A DNA stretch of 64,000 nucleotides from Ypsolopha sequella (Eukaryota; Arthropoda; Insecta; Lepidoptera; Ypsolophidae): positions 9,428,401 through 9,492,400 of the forward strand of contig OW204004.1 of assembly GCA_934047225.1 (NCBI GenBank), in the 5' to 3' direction. Positions 44,065 through 56,365 of this stretch are shown here, one piece after another. The notes under the pieces were generated by a model, which was not told the origin of the DNA, did no database searches, and saw only the letters and a list, made by a program, of their open reading frames with translations. Every line of letters begins with the position of its first letter. Positions within the stretch are counted from its first letter, which is position 1. The translations under genes were made by a program, and so were the position numbers.

Positions 44065-44371
44065 TTCTGAATGTCTTACTTTTAGAATGAAAGTTTTGTA
44101 CCGGGATAGTTTACCGATAATCCGAACATTTTATACCGGAATATCCTACAGTTTTCGTAGAAGACAAAAAAAAACAACTAAAATAATGCGGACTTGTTGT
44201 ATCCTTATGTAAATTATCTATTAATAAAGATCAGAGAGAGTAGATCATGCGTAGAACTTACTAAAATTAATGATCGACACAAAACATTTTAAAGATATGG
44301 AACCTAATTCCCACGATAACTGATAAAGCTAATGCTAGTGTGACTAAATATTAGTAAATATGTCAAACAAG

Positions 44372-44412
44372 CTAAAACAATATTAAATGTTAATGACCTT
44401 TGTGACAAATAA
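44372..44412. repeat. 41-bp dispersed direct repeat (first copy)
   Basis: CTAAAACAATATTAAATGTT followed by AATGACCTTTGTGACAAATAA recurs with two changes at 45329-45369. Short and isolated; its origin is unknown. Confidence 0.8.
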
Positions 44413-44441
44413 ACACAGAACATTTTAAAGATATCGAACCT

Positions 44442-44483
44442 AATTCGCACATTAACATATTGCAATCCGTTAATGTGCGAATT
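44442..44483. repeat. 42-bp perfect-arm palindrome
   Basis: AATTCGCACATTAAC and GTTAATGTGCGAATT are perfect 15-bp arms around a 12-bp loop. The neighbouring ACATTTTAAAGATAT sequence occurs twice (about 44284 and 44428). Confidence 0.85.
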
Positions 44484-45328
44484 AGTGACTAAATATACAC
44501 ACACCGGCACAATTAGCGGAAGAGAAAACAAAGGACGAGTGTAAAACAATTGAGTATATATTGAAAAAAATAATAATTAGACATGAAGTAACAAACCATC
44601 TGACCATCTTTTAACATCGACTTTACAAAGTGCACTTTTTCTATATTTTGTGATAACACAGACACTGTTGAAAATTTAAGAATAGTGATATTTAAACATT
44701 AAATAAATGAATGACTAATAACGAGTGTTTCCCCCTCGTGCTCTGACTAACGTTTCCATCCGTCTGGGCAATCTGGGCATGCTGAGAATTATGCAATTTT
44801 GTCTTCGGACAAGCTCTGCCACTCTTCGAGTAATGCGTTTTGCAGTTCTCCCAGGCTGTTGGGGGGCGGCATACTGGTTTTCTGGCCTTTATCGCGATGT
44901 TTTTAGAAAAACCAAGGACATACACCACTTTGTATTGGCCGTCTTAATGCATGCCTAAAATTATTTGATTGAATTGTTTCTCTTTTGCAAATTAATTAAT
45001 TTGTTAAGTCGGGCATTTTACGTGATTTTAACTGAGATGCCCTTAGATTGACAAGAAAAAAAAACTTTTTCTAATAAAAATTACAATTTACAACATTTTA
45101 AAATTCACTTCAGACTGAGCTCGTACCACTAACAAATCAGTATAAGCGAAAAACAAAAATTAATCGATAAAAAAATGACTGTCGCCTAATGTTCCATTTC
45201 CAAATGAGAGTTCAAAATAAAAAAGTAACTTAACAGGCCAGTCTGTTACGAAAAATTAAGATCATGAATACAATTTTTCTGTTCCGCTAAATGTGCCAGT
45301 GTGTGTATATTATCAACTGTGAAACAAA

Positions 45329-45369
45329 CTAAAACAATATTAAATGTTAATGACCTGTGTGACTAATAA
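45329..45369. repeat. 41-bp dispersed direct repeat (second copy)
   Basis: Second copy of the sequence at 44372-44412, about 950 bp downstream in the same orientation. Confidence 0.8.
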
Positions 45370-46860
45370 TAATAATAAGAGGACATCGAAATTTGTACAA
45401 ACAACGGTAGCAATGCGGCCATGTGAGGCGGCGGATACGAGCAAACATTACATAACTTTGATTGTGTTTGTAAAAAGTTGGGGATTCCCTCCACTACAAA
45501 CGCATCTCACACCGACACAGTTCCATGTATATGTGTGCGTGCACCTTGCCTTCCTTTACATAAAATGCCGGCGGGCTATCCCTTGCGTATCTCTACAAAA
45601 AAAAGTGGAACCATGTATTGTTGAGAGAAAAAGAGAAAATGAATGAGATTGACTGGTTATTACTATTATTACCTCATCGAGCTTCTGCTTGGAACGATAA
45701 AGGGCCCGCTGACCGGTTTACTTTTTATGCGTGTTTGAGTTTTAACAATGGGAACGTAAAGCGTATTCATCGAGTCACCTGTCTCAACATCCGTCGACCC
45801 GTGCCGGGACACTTGCGAGGAGAACGTGGTCACCCAGCATCAATTGTTCTCAACGCCTATTTTGCATAAAGGTTGTTACTATTGCGCTCTGTCAACACGA
45901 GTATTTCTGTAAAATCTAGGTCAGTTCCACAACGAACTAACCGCATTGAAGGAAACAGCTGCTTTCCAAACACCCAACAAGCCTAGTTTACTAGAGCGTA
46001 ACGTAATCCGTCCCATTTCACAAATCCGTCAGAAGGTAATGACCCCGATAAAAACTCATTCTAAGAATATCACTACTTTCGATAAAGATAGATCAGTCGA
46101 TTGAACGGTTGTGCGGATCAATCCCTCGTGACGCGACTAGTCGCGACTCACGTCACAGAGTAACAGGAGGTAAATACAAAATGTCTGCGTAATTTAATTA
46201 TAAAGGCACTACAAATAGAAAGAGCATTACCTCGTGTTATGCTGTCGGTTACGGCAGGTTATTTCGGTCTGCTCCGTCACGAGCGCCCCGTGAATGTCAA
46301 GCTCGCAATAACTAGGTGTTCTGGGCGGTTAGGCAACAGGTGGCTTGCACTTCGATTTAAACATTTAAATTTATCGCCTACGCTAATGAAATCATGAATG
46401 ACTGATGACGTCTTCACGCCTTCACATAGTAGCATTCATTACTTTATTTAACTTATACTCATTTACTCCAGCCCCGTAAATAATTGCTATGATCAAACAA
46501 AATGTATAGAAGCACCACCGAGTCGTCGAAACCAAAACTGTTAAACGAAGGGAAAGATGTGTCACAAAGTGAGAACAAGTGTTACTGACCTAATAATGTG
46601 GCCCCTTTCTCAGCCGAGACGGATAAATAAAGAACTCCCTTTAGGTACTCGGTCGGTACCTACATCTCTCCCGAGTACATAGGAGTCGCGGTCGTGACCT
46701 TTCATTCTAGTAATGCTACTGTATACTTAAAGATGTAGGTGTATAGACTGGCGCCCCTTTACATTGCTTCGAGATTAAAAAGACTACGATGATCAATGGA
46801 TGCGGCAGATTGCGACATATGACTACACGTGCGAAATCGTACTTTATTTAGTCAGTCAGT
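45370..46860. other. No gene seen
   Basis: Frames up to 100 codons, no motif, no shared repeat noticed. Confidence 0.4.
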
Positions 46861-47434
46861 TAGTAAAGCAGATTCTGAAGGCTTTAATTTTAGTTTTAGG
46901 GCTATCAAAACTATTTTTTTTTCATTGCCAAATTTAATAGTCCTTAAGGGTCCGTATAAGGTCAGATGCATAACTTTAAATGACTATTTCACTTTGTGTG
47001 ACTTGGTCAATCGGTTTAATAAAAATAATATAAGAGTGATATAAACATTTAAGTTCGCTCGATAGAAGAAAGTTACGAAGTTACCTCCAAATTTCATGTT
47101 TTTCGAGTGTTAAAGGGCCTTCATTAAATTATACAGCCTAGAAATTTGTATTAAAAACAAGTAACCAATAACCCTGTCTAAACATTTTGGAAAATTTTAA
47201 TAATTTCACGTAGAAGCAGAGTTATTAAATAAAATCGCAGTTTATCGTGAGCGCGTGTTTCTTGGTGGTCGTAACAGCCACAGCTGAGAGCGCGGTATTT
47301 TAAACTAAAAGGAAACGTCATAGAGTTCAGTTCTGATTAATGCAAAATGAAGTGTAGAATCTGACCTAATATGCATCCTTTAAGTTTAGACAGAACTAAA
47401 ACTAAAATTAAGGCCCTCAGAATCTGCTTTACTA
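46861..47434. mobile_element. DNA transposon with inverted ends, family Q (copy 3, 574 bp)
   Basis: TAGTAAAGCAGATTCTGAAG and GCTTTAATTTTAGTTTTAG at the left are mirrored by CTAAAACTAAAATTAAGGCC and CTCAGAATCTGCTTTACTA at the right: ~38-bp ends with few differences. No coding inside. Copies 1 and 2 carry one arm each. Confidence 0.85.
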
Positions 47435-47490
47435 TGCGCGTAAGTATTTATGTAGTAAATAGGTAATCCAGACACAAGATTGGATTTAGA

Positions 47491-47893
47491 TTAAGAGGCT
47501 ATGCGAATTTTATTTTTGTCACTGTCATTCCAAGCGAAAAATCGGGCGGATTCAGGGCATAAGGGAAAAAAGTTGGTTTTATATTTTTATTAAAAAAACT
47601 AAAATAGCTAGCAAAATTTCAAATATCAAAATATATTGTTGAAACACACGTAGTAAAATATGTTTGAGTGCTGTATATGGTTCCTATTCGTCAAACGAGG
47701 AAAAAAAGTGTGTTTGAAGACCTCATTTCAACAATTATTTCTATCGAGGAAATTTTATCCAAACATGTTTTCCAATTTCAAAACCCTAGATTATAGTCAA
47801 AAGGCATAAACCAGAAATTTATGAAAATTTTCCGTGTATTTCTAGAAATACACAGAAAAGAAACACCCGTATTTTTTTCGCATATCGCCTTAA
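47491..47893 (+). mobile_element. TTAA-bounded MITE, family A (copy 3)
   Basis: TTAAGAGGCTATGCGAATTT at the left, TTCGCATATCGCCTTAA at the right; the CGCAGTGCGAGAGG box is deleted here (sequence goes from AAAAATCG straight to GGCGGATTCAGGGC). Core AACAATTATTTCTATCGAGG retained. Confidence 0.85.
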
Positions 47894-48777
47894 TGACATG
47901 CCTTCTCCATTTCGATTCTGTCGTTGGTGGCAAAATTTCAACCTTCTTTCAACAGATTATAGATCTATATAGAAGTCATTAACCTTTCCGTACAAAGCAG
48001 CACAAGGTCCTTGACAATGGCCCCTTTTACATACATAACATCGATATTAAAGATTGCGTCACAATGTATTTACATCACTTGAGCATGTACGCGATTGTTT
48101 ACGCTCATTATCATGTAGATACAATAATTTTAAATTGCAATATCTACTTTCGTATTAATGATTTATATCTTGACCCAGACACCTAGGAGTTTGAGGAGAA
48201 GAGTTTAGACACTCTGTCAAGTGGTGGGCATGATCAGGTGAAATTCAACTATGCACGAACTTGAACAGTTTATCCAACTCTTTACTATCTAAAGCAGGTC
48301 AGGTCCACCTTGGCAATGCAGTCGGACAAGAGCAACATTCTTATGTTTGCAATTTCTAATCCATTAACGGGCAGTCGGGCACGCAATGTCCGTACTAGAC
48401 GAGACAGGTTGCTTACATAACACGCACACCAAAGGGATATTGCTTGACCTACACTACAGTCCTCCCTTGATATTAATCCGCCGTTTTGATTTTAACCGGC
48501 GACGAAGGGAGCTGGCAGCTTCGTGACGTCACACGGTTTAACGACCCCATTACAACATATTGTATGTATGAATGAATGCAAGCCGCGTGACGAATGACGT
48601 TTTACTTTGCGAATGTGACTCGGTGATGTAAGGTGCAAGCCACCTCCTTTTGTTTCTTTCCTCGAAGCATATATCAATGATCAGCTTATCTTGTCAATGT
48701 GTGATAATGATTAATAATATAAATTGGTTTGGGGACCCTAGATAACCCCCTCCCCCCGGATAACAGATAATTCACTG
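47894..48777. other. No gene seen
   Basis: Between two family A MITEs. Short frames only; a run CCCTCCCCCC near 48750. Confidence 0.4.
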
Positions 48778-49189
48778 TTAAGGGGCTATGCGAATTTTAT
48801 TTTTGTCACTGTCACTCCAAGCGAAAAATCGCGCAGTGCGAGAGGGGCGGATTCAGGGCGAAAGCAAAAAATGGTAGTTTTATAATTTTTTATAAAAATA
48901 CTGAATGTCAAATATGAAATCTCTAGATATTGTTGAAACACACCTCATAAAATATGTTTGAGTTCTGTATATGGTTCCTATTCGTCAAACGGGGAGAAAA
49001 AGTGTGTTTGAAGACCTTATTTCAACAATTATTTCTATTGAGGAAAATTTATCCAAACATGTTTTCCAATTTCAAATCCCTAGATTATATAGTCAAGATG
49101 CATTTACCAGAAACTGATTACAATTTTCCGTGTATTTCATGAAATACACAGAAAAGAAACACCCGTATTTTTTTCGCATATCGCCTTAA
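48778..49189 (+). mobile_element. TTAA-bounded MITE, family A (copy 4)
   Basis: TTAAGGGGCTATGCGAATTT at the left, TTCGCATATCGCCTTAA at the right; full box CGCAGTGCGAGAGGGGCGG and core. The best-preserved family A copy in my reading; lies 0.9 kb from copy 3 in the same orientation. Confidence 0.88.
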
Positions 49190-50699
49190 AATTAATTTTG
49201 GTTGGTTAGGCTAGAGCGAGGGCAACTAACAATGCGCCGTTTTATACACGATTGTGAAAATCATCTGCGTCCGATGACATGACAACCACCCAAAAACCTC
49301 CCACAGCTGGTCGTTGCAGAACCAACTTTGGCACATGCCAAGTGAAATTTAAACTGGCGACATTAAACGGTCATTGACCCGATGCGGTGAACTAGAAGGT
49401 CGTCCCCATTATGTGGCCGCAACAATCAGACGATTGTCGGGTAGCAAGAATCGACTTTATGAAGCCCGCATCATGGTCACGGATCCCTTCGTCGTCGCTC
49501 CATTCATCTCATTCTCATGTGCCCACCACTACCATCGTAACATTATTACGAAAGTGAGAGGAGTTTACTCGGGTGCACTAAACTTCATTATTCAAATAAC
49601 TGACCTAATTCGGGACGAGAATATCGACCAGTGTATCATCAATTAATCAGATCATAAACAGCTATGAACATATTGTACATGAGACATTGTTTGGAATTGC
49701 CTAGTGACACTATAGTGTTACTATACTACGTTTAGCGAGACGATGCAAAGCGGGTCCGTGTGTTTGTGTCCGTCTCGACACAAAAGGAGCCCCCGGCCTC
49801 TGACTGCTCTGGGGATCTAAAAAGGCCGACTTCGGTGAATTATAAAATGATTTGAAAGTAGGATAGAGTCAGAGTTTTTTCACGCGTGCAAAAGAGACGG
49901 CCTTAGAACAGAATCATAATGTGATTCATGCAAAACGGCCTTTTTAGAGGACCTGCTCGTGACTTGACCCTCGTACCATGATAATCATGTGTAGTTGCAT
50001 TTTATAACAACTGTCAGAAGTTTTGTTTCCTAAAGTTAAGTATCATAAAAATCATAATACTGAGGGGTGAATTTCTTTGCATCGTATAGCTGGATACAGT
50101 ATAATCAGGCTTAGTTTTCACAATACCAAACGCGATGCATTTCAAAGTGGAAGATCGTGGCTGAGAAAAATGTACGTCACACGGCGTCGTGGGCGACGAC
50201 GGTATTAGTGGAGCTCGATCATGCATCTCTCATCAATGCGTGACGTATGAATGACGTAAGAATCAGCATTGAGACCAACACATACGCACACATTGACTAA
50301 ATCTAAATATAGCTGACTCCGATATCAGCGGGTCGCCCTTGAGCCAGTCACACGGAAACATTTTATTATTATTACTGTGCTGTCGGCGGGCGAGTACGTC
50401 GGGTCGTCGACCCCGAAACCACGTGTCTCCTTATCGACAACTATCTAACACGATTGTGAGTAAACGACATGCCGAGATAAATGACTAATTCCATAATGTC
50501 TGCCCGAACCATTCATAACATAATCAGTGTTGTCGTGCCGAATTAGGCGATAATAACATTGCTCGGGAACGTCTCGCTTGTCGTGAGCGAATGCGGTATA
50601 GAATATTATTATTTTTAATTTTTTTTTATTTATTTATTTATAATTTTACACTATTCTATTACATAGTATCAATGAGTTTGTCCTGATACTACAATTGGA
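49190..50699. other. No gene recognised
   Basis: Frames up to 90 codons (49374-49646) without motif. GGCCGACTT/GGCCTTTTTAGA-type short inverted sequences near 49825 and 49940 are weak. Confidence 0.4.
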
Positions 50700-51096
50700 T
50701 TAAGGCGATATGTAAAAGTTCTAGTGTCCCTGTTACTCCATATGCGAAAAAACCCTCAGTGCGATAGGAACGGATTCATGGAAAAGTAGCAAAAAGTCGG
50801 TTTTCTATTAATATAAAATGTACTAAAGTTGCTCAAAATTTCGTTTCACCATGGCCTAGATACCTTTAAAACCCATCAAAAAAATATATAATTGCTGTCC
50901 ATACGTCATTCTAAATTGTCAAACCAGGAAAATTGGTGTCGAAAAAGACCTCATTTCAATAAATATTTCTATTGAGCCAAATTTCTTCAATCGCGTTTCT
51001 GTTTAGCAAATCCCTATAAAAAGTTTCCAAAAATAATATACTATTATTTACTGATATGCAAGTTCTAGGTGTAATTTTTTTTACGTAGCCCCTTAA
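50700..51096 (+). mobile_element. TTAA-bounded MITE, family B (copy 3)
   Basis: TTAAGGCGATATGTAAAAGT at the left, TTTACGTAGCCCCTTAA at the right; CCATATGCGAAAAAACCCTC, CAGTGCGATAGGAACGG, TTTCAATAAATATTTCTATT. Matches 15732-16155 directly and 10095-10506 inverted. Confidence 0.85.
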
Positions 51097-51421
51097 TCTA
51101 GATAGAATGACAACATTGTTTAGCGGGAAATTTCAAATTATTAATATATCCATAAGTTAATGATGGACTTCCGGAAAGTAACGCCTAATCCAACGATACT
51201 CCAAAGCCCTTGGGGCTTGGAATATCGTTGACTAATTCAATCAATTTCAATGTAGGTCTAATAGTGTTAACTTTTTTTCTATTTTTCGATATTCACGCTA
51301 TGCATGGGTTGGAATGAAAATTCAAATCGATCAATCCTTATGATGAAACGACGAAAGCAATCTTACTAAAGCCCGACAGAAATATTGCAAAACAGCGGGA
51401 TTCCGATTTACTGAATTTTAT

Positions 51422-51529
51422 TGTACAGTGGAGATCACATCAAGGTTATACTTACAGTACTACAGTGAAGTATCTTATAGATAGGTACAAAGTACAATGT
51501 GTATAGCTTGATGTGGTGTCTACAGTACA
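51422..51529. repeat. Small inverted-repeat element L, 108 bp
   Basis: TGTACAGTGGAGATCACATC with AAGGTTATAC at the left; GTATAGCTTGATGTGGTGTC and TACAGTACA at the right: ~30-bp imperfect arms. A single arm occurs beside MITE K at about 42857-42884. Confidence 0.7.
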
Positions 51530-53289
51530 AGAAAGTATGGAATACGCCTGAAATCTTCATGGCGAGTACAATGACATTTTATTTAAAATATCGTTGGGTA
51601 AGAAAAGTAGAATAGAGTAGAAAACATTACGTCTAATAACAAGTTGTTAATCGTTATTTTAGTCACGAAATTTTGAACAAAAAATTAATGAATGATTACC
51701 TTGATTGTAAAATGTGTATAATTTATTTACTAATTTAGACATCACTTATACGTTGCTGAAGTGTGCGTGAGCGCGGGAACTATGCAATAACACTCCGCAC
51801 ACTTCAGCAAAATACACGTGCACGGACTGCTGTACTGTATCCTAAATATGAACCCAATTTTTTTTCAGACAAGCATACCAAGAAGCCATGTCAGCAAGGA
51901 AGTACCATGTCGTGGGAAGTGGAGCATCGTGACGTAACCGGTATTTGTTCGCCGGCCGGCCTACAACACGGTACATCCTTTACAAATGCGTACGACCTTG
52001 AATTTGAACTCTAAAGTGTAAACAAGCATGAGCTCGATGCATTGTTTTATGAATGACAGCTACACAAGTACACAACTCGATCTCGGCTAGGACGAGCCCT
52101 TCAAAGAGAACAGCGCAATTCCGTCTGACCAAACAATACGTCATCAAACTATCGAACACCTAGCCCTCTATAGGGGTAGTTTCTCTATGTATTACAAAAA
52201 AAATACTTTTTTAAAAAACAAAAAAATCCTTGTCACGCAATGACAACTCAATACAAACACATCTAAAGCTAAGAGAACAAAATCTTCCAAAAGAATTTCG
52301 GTACCATTGTTGGTCTGTGACAGATACAAAAGCAAACTGAGAAGAAGAGACGGTGGTCGGTACAAACGAAAACCCTTTAAATTTCACGTCGCTCGAGCCA
52401 GATACACATGTCAGACGTCAAGGCCTTCAGTTCCATTCACGTTGACTTATATTCACGGAAACCACATCACTGAAACGTCCCAGACACGACGAATTTCGGT
52501 TCGTTTTACCCCGTTTTGGAACTGTGAGAGCGACGCACAAATCTCCGCCTCAAAGCGAGTAATATTTGCCTACACATCAAACTTTCACTATCGCAGTGCG
52601 CTTTCGTTTTTATATCTAGCTAAAAGCATAGCGGTCTGGTTTGTTATTCCTCCACGGTGTTGATTTTATTCTCTGCAACGTTCGCCGGCCGTGATGCCTC
52701 ATTATCTGATAGTTTTTAGTGTCCGACTATTGACAAATTGTCTATGTATCCGACCGACATCGATACAAGGGTTTTAGCATTTGGCCAGAGAAGATAAAGT
52801 ACAAATTTGGCCGAAGGCTGTCGGTATGATGCTGAATAATAATGTCTTTGTGAGTATAGAAAAGCTAATATTTTCGGCCTGAGTGCTAATACAAGTATTA
52901 TGGATGGATTTTGATATAGTTTTTTTTTTAATTAAAAGTATATGTTTTGCCCGTGACTTCGTCCACATGGACGCCCAATAAGTGACTGGACGTATAGCGC
53001 AGTAGCGCTATCTAGTGGTTCACTTGAAAAGGGTATCGTGATCCAGGTACACAGGTATCGCCATCTAGTGCAAAAAGAAAGAACTATACTCATGCATAAA
53101 TTGAAAATAAATATACAGAGTAATATAAATTATAAACTTAAAATTATATATCTATATTGAGTTGTATTTATGTTTAATTAAATTACTACTATATCAATAT
53201 TATTTCATAATATACGCACTACGCACGCTACTTCGACATTACCACGACAAACCCAAAACCCAAGATGGCACCGTTAAAATTATGGCATC
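51530..53289. other. No gene recognised
   Basis: A palindromic 16-mer TGAAGTGTGCG / CGCACACTTCA near 51758-51803 forms a ~46-bp hairpin. GCCCGTGACTTCGTCCACAT at about 52949 resembles an inverted Helitron 3' end but lacks CTAG. Frames up to 118 codons have no motif. Confidence 0.4.
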
Positions 53290-53496
53290 CTGCCCCTCTA
53301 TTCTGTATCTTTAATTGCCAACTGGACTAGGTGCCTATCATCAAAAACATAGGTAAAAACGGAACTTTTAAAATTGCCATTAGTTGGTATTGAACTATTT
53401 ACGAATCTGTGTCGTCACTTCCAAGTGCGAATATATCCTTAGACAATCGGAATTCGATAGTATATCTACATATTTTTTTGATGATAGATAGGGCCT
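53290..53496. mobile_element. Foldback MITE, family J (copy 2)
   Basis: GCCCCTCTATTCTGTATCTT, GGTGCCTATCATCAAAAACA at the left; GACAATCGGAATTCGATAGT and TTTTTTTGATGATAGATAGG at the right. The far right arm present in copy 1 is missing. An internal ~25-bp insertion distinguishes the copies. Confidence 0.8.
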
Positions 53497-53730
53497 CTGG
53501 TCGGCGGGGTTCTCCCGACTTTGTCTCTTTTCGAATAATGTGATGATTAAAAACACAGCCCAGCCAAAAGTTCTGTGACTCACATTAAATTGGATATTTT
53601 TCATCCCAGACTGAATCTAGTAAAATGAATGAATGGAATTTATTGGCTAGCTACTAGACACAATATAAGAACTTTATAAATATCACACAATTAATCACTG
53701 AAGGAATAGATTCAGATGTTAGTGTGTAAA

Positions 53731-54230
53731 GTGACTGGTGTACTGTGTGATTCCAGAATGCCAATTAAAACTAAAGGCAGGATATACAAGACTGTAATTA
53801 GAGCCGTACTTATGTATAGTTCAGAATGCTGGACCACAAAGAAAACCCACGAACAACAACTGCACGTAGCTGAAATGAAAATGCTGCGCTGGGCTGGCGG
53901 TGTCACGCGTCTTGATAAAGTGCGAAACGAATATGTGAGAGGCTCTTTTAAGGTTGCACCTATTACTGAGAAGCTAACGGAAAGCAGATTGAGATGGTAT
54001 GGACATGTGATGAGGCGAGAGGAAAATTACGTCGTAAAGACAGCTATTAACATTCCAAATAAACCAAGAGGGAGAGGACGACCACCATCAACCTGGTGGT
54101 CCAATATCGAGCGGGAAATTAAAGACCAGAACCTGCCCACAATAACAACCCGGGATAGAATATCCTGGCGCCGACATACGGGGAGGCCCGACCCCAGCTG
54201 AACTGGGAAGAGGGCTAGAGAAAGAAGAAG
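53731..54230 (+). pseudogene. RTE-type LINE, 5'-truncated, with 14-bp target duplication
   Basis: Open from 53731 to a stop at 54201. The protein runs VTGVLCDSRMPIKTKGRIYK, then SSECWTTKKTHEQQLHVAEM, KMLRWAGGVTRLDKVRNEYV and LRWYGHVMRREEN: the C-terminal region of RTE-clade reverse transcriptases, downstream of the catalytic motifs. After the stop come ~30 bp and a GAAAGAAGAAG tail. TTAGTGTGTAAAGT occurs at 53719-53732 and again at 54231-54244, a target-site duplication enclosing the copy. So this is a complete insertion event of a ~500-bp, 5'-truncated copy. The frame is uninterrupted, which suggests youth, but it lacks a polymerase and cannot move itself. Confidence 0.92.
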
Positions 54231-54469
54231 TTAGTGTGTAAAGTATTGCCCGCGACCCCACCCGCTTTTATTCAACTCCGCCCCGTTTTCAGCTTGGGCG
54301 TTATTTTATTAACACACCTGTATAGCCTATAAGTTGAACTGGGTCACTACGATGATAATAATAATATTATTAATATAATATTATCTTTCTCTTTAAATTC
54401 TTTTGGCCAAGAGGGAGAGACGAGATCAAAAATTCTCGAAATAATAATAAAAAATTTGGAGATGTGCGT

Positions 54470-54605
54470 AAACAAACAGACAGACAAACAGAAAAGAATT
54501 CAAAAAATCGCTGATTTGTGTTTTAATACACTTCTTTACCCCTTTCTATTTTCATTACTTTTCTTCAATGTACAGACACACTGGGTTCTACTCTTTTATT
54601 ATATG
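54470..54605. repeat. Dispersed repeat, family Y (copy 2)
   Basis: AAACAAACAGACAGACAAAC, AAATCGCTGATTTGTGTTTT, ATTACTTTTCTTCAATGTAC and GGGTTCTACTCTTTTATTA match 7478-7620. Confidence 0.7.
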
Positions 54606-54660
54606 TATTTGATTTACCGTGATAGAGAGAGGTCATAGTAACACGTATTCTGTGAAAATG

Positions 54661-55156
54661 TTAAGGCGATAGGATACGCCAACTGCAATTTGGACCTGTC
54701 TTTGAAGGCCTACTCCTCACACACAGGTGGTCCAAAAACTTTCATGAAAATTATATGATAGGCCTTATAAAGTCAAAAATAAATTTTAAGTTTAATTTTA
54801 TGTTTATGTTTTTCTATTGTTAGTTTTGACAAAAAAAAAACGAAAGTCATCGAAAGTTTCACATGATTAACATGAGAATTCTCTTACTCCTTCCAAACGC
54901 CTTAAGCGATTTTAATTATTATTTCACCAAATAATAGGAAATTTTTAAATCTAAAAAATTCATGTTCAAAATTTTTTTTCCGTTCATGGCGTCCATGTGA
55001 AAGTGTTATTTTCTCCTATTTTGCGCTAGCCGGAGACGCAGTGGTTGTCGTAACAGCCACTTTTCAAGGCACGCTGAAGTAAATATTATTTCAATGTCGT
55101 TTCCGTTGATATTTGTACACATGGAGTTGCTTATTTAGCGTGGTCATATGCCTTAA
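54661..55156 (+). mobile_element. TTAA-bounded MITE, family D (copy 1, 496 bp)
   Basis: TTAAGGCGATAGGATACGCC at the left; TGGTCATATGCCTTAA at the right. The right half (GCGTCCATGTGAAAGTGTTA, TTTTCTCCTATTTTGCG, GTCGTAACAGCCAC, TTATTTCAATGTCGTTTCCG) matches copies 2 and 3. The left half is more diverged. Confidence 0.75.
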
Positions 55157-55297
55157 TTGGATACCTATTACGGCTGAAGCTGTAGACCCCTGTGACAGAT
55201 AGTGCCTTAGTAATAGGGTCCCATTTGGCACCCTTCGGCTATGGAACACCAGAAATTAAAACTTGGAATATTTGATTTACCAATTCTTCCAATACCA

Positions 55298-55460
55298 GGG
55301 GCTCTACCGCGTAATTCTCATTTGTATCAACTTCAAGCAAATGCATGCGAAATTCAACGCGTGCAAAAGAGATGGCATGTTAGGCGAGCGTCGTCGCACG
55401 CACGTCAAATTTCAATTTCAAGTTGATGTTGATGAAAATGAGAATTACGCGGTAGACCCA
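55298..55460. mobile_element. Foldback MITE, family F (copy 2)
   Basis: GGGGCTCTACCGCGTAATTC at the left; GAATTACGCGGTAGACCC at the right. TTGATGTTGATGAAAATGAG is retained in the right arm while the left arm has diverged. It matches 19782-19944 in inverted orientation (GATGGCATGTTAGGCG is the shared centre). Confidence 0.8.
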
Positions 55461-56158
55461 CTGATCTTACTTACAAACAGTAAGACAAAGGTACCTGTTG
55501 TTGTTAAAAAAATAAATATTTATATTGTTACATATATACATTCGTTTTGTAAACTTATAACAGGATTTACAAATGAAATTGACGAAATTTTCTTATTAGA
55601 TTCATGAGTTCATAATTCTTGTAATTTAATAGCTATTTCAATTATTTGTTTTTTGTTTGTAACATGATTTCAAGGTTTTAAATCTAAGTATTAAATTTTG
55701 TTTTTATTTTCAGTTTGATTACAAAAATTAAATCCAAAAACAGTTGATCTCCATGATAAGATTCGTAATATTTTTATACAGCTGACTGTTGCTGTTAGCT
55801 TAATGTTGTCTCATTCATACACATAAGAAATTACAAAATTTGGATTTGTCATTCCCAAAAAAAAATGCAAAAATGTTAGTACTGAAAACTGAGTTTCCTT
55901 CCAATTCTCCATAGAAAACGGCAATTTCATATATAATAATATATGGGGTGACAGACAACTTAAGATTTGCGTTTCATCTATATATTTACAGGATAAACAA
56001 AACGAATGACCTCTGGAGCGAAAGTACCCTAAATATTGAAGATAGCAAATTTTACTCAAAGGAACCTTTTATTTTTCATGTAAAGGAAAATTGCATTCAA
56101 AGGATTTTGAAAAAACTGAACCGGGAATCGAACCAGACAAATGTGTAAAAAAACATCC
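55461..56158. other. No gene seen
   Basis: Frames run off the MITE F palindrome; none has motifs. Nothing else is recognised. Confidence 0.4.
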
Positions 56159-56329
56159 TGTATTTTCATGATACCGACCGAAAGGGTCAATCATAACAAA
56201 CAAATTCTTCTAAGTAACACAGGAAGTGTCTTAATTAAGAGACTGTATTTTCATGATACCGACCGAAAGGGTCAATCATAACAAACAAATTCTTCTAAGT
56301 AACACAGGAAGTATCTTAAATTAAGAGAA
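56159..56329. repeat. 85-bp tandem duplication
   Basis: Units at 56159-56243 and 56244-56329, both TGTATTTTCATGATACCGAC through AACACAGGAAGT. They differ only by a substitution or two and a 1-base length change near the end. Near-identity means a recent duplication. Confidence 0.9.
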
Positions 56330-56365
56330 GACCAAAGTTTGATCAGTATGACATACTCTCCGTCT

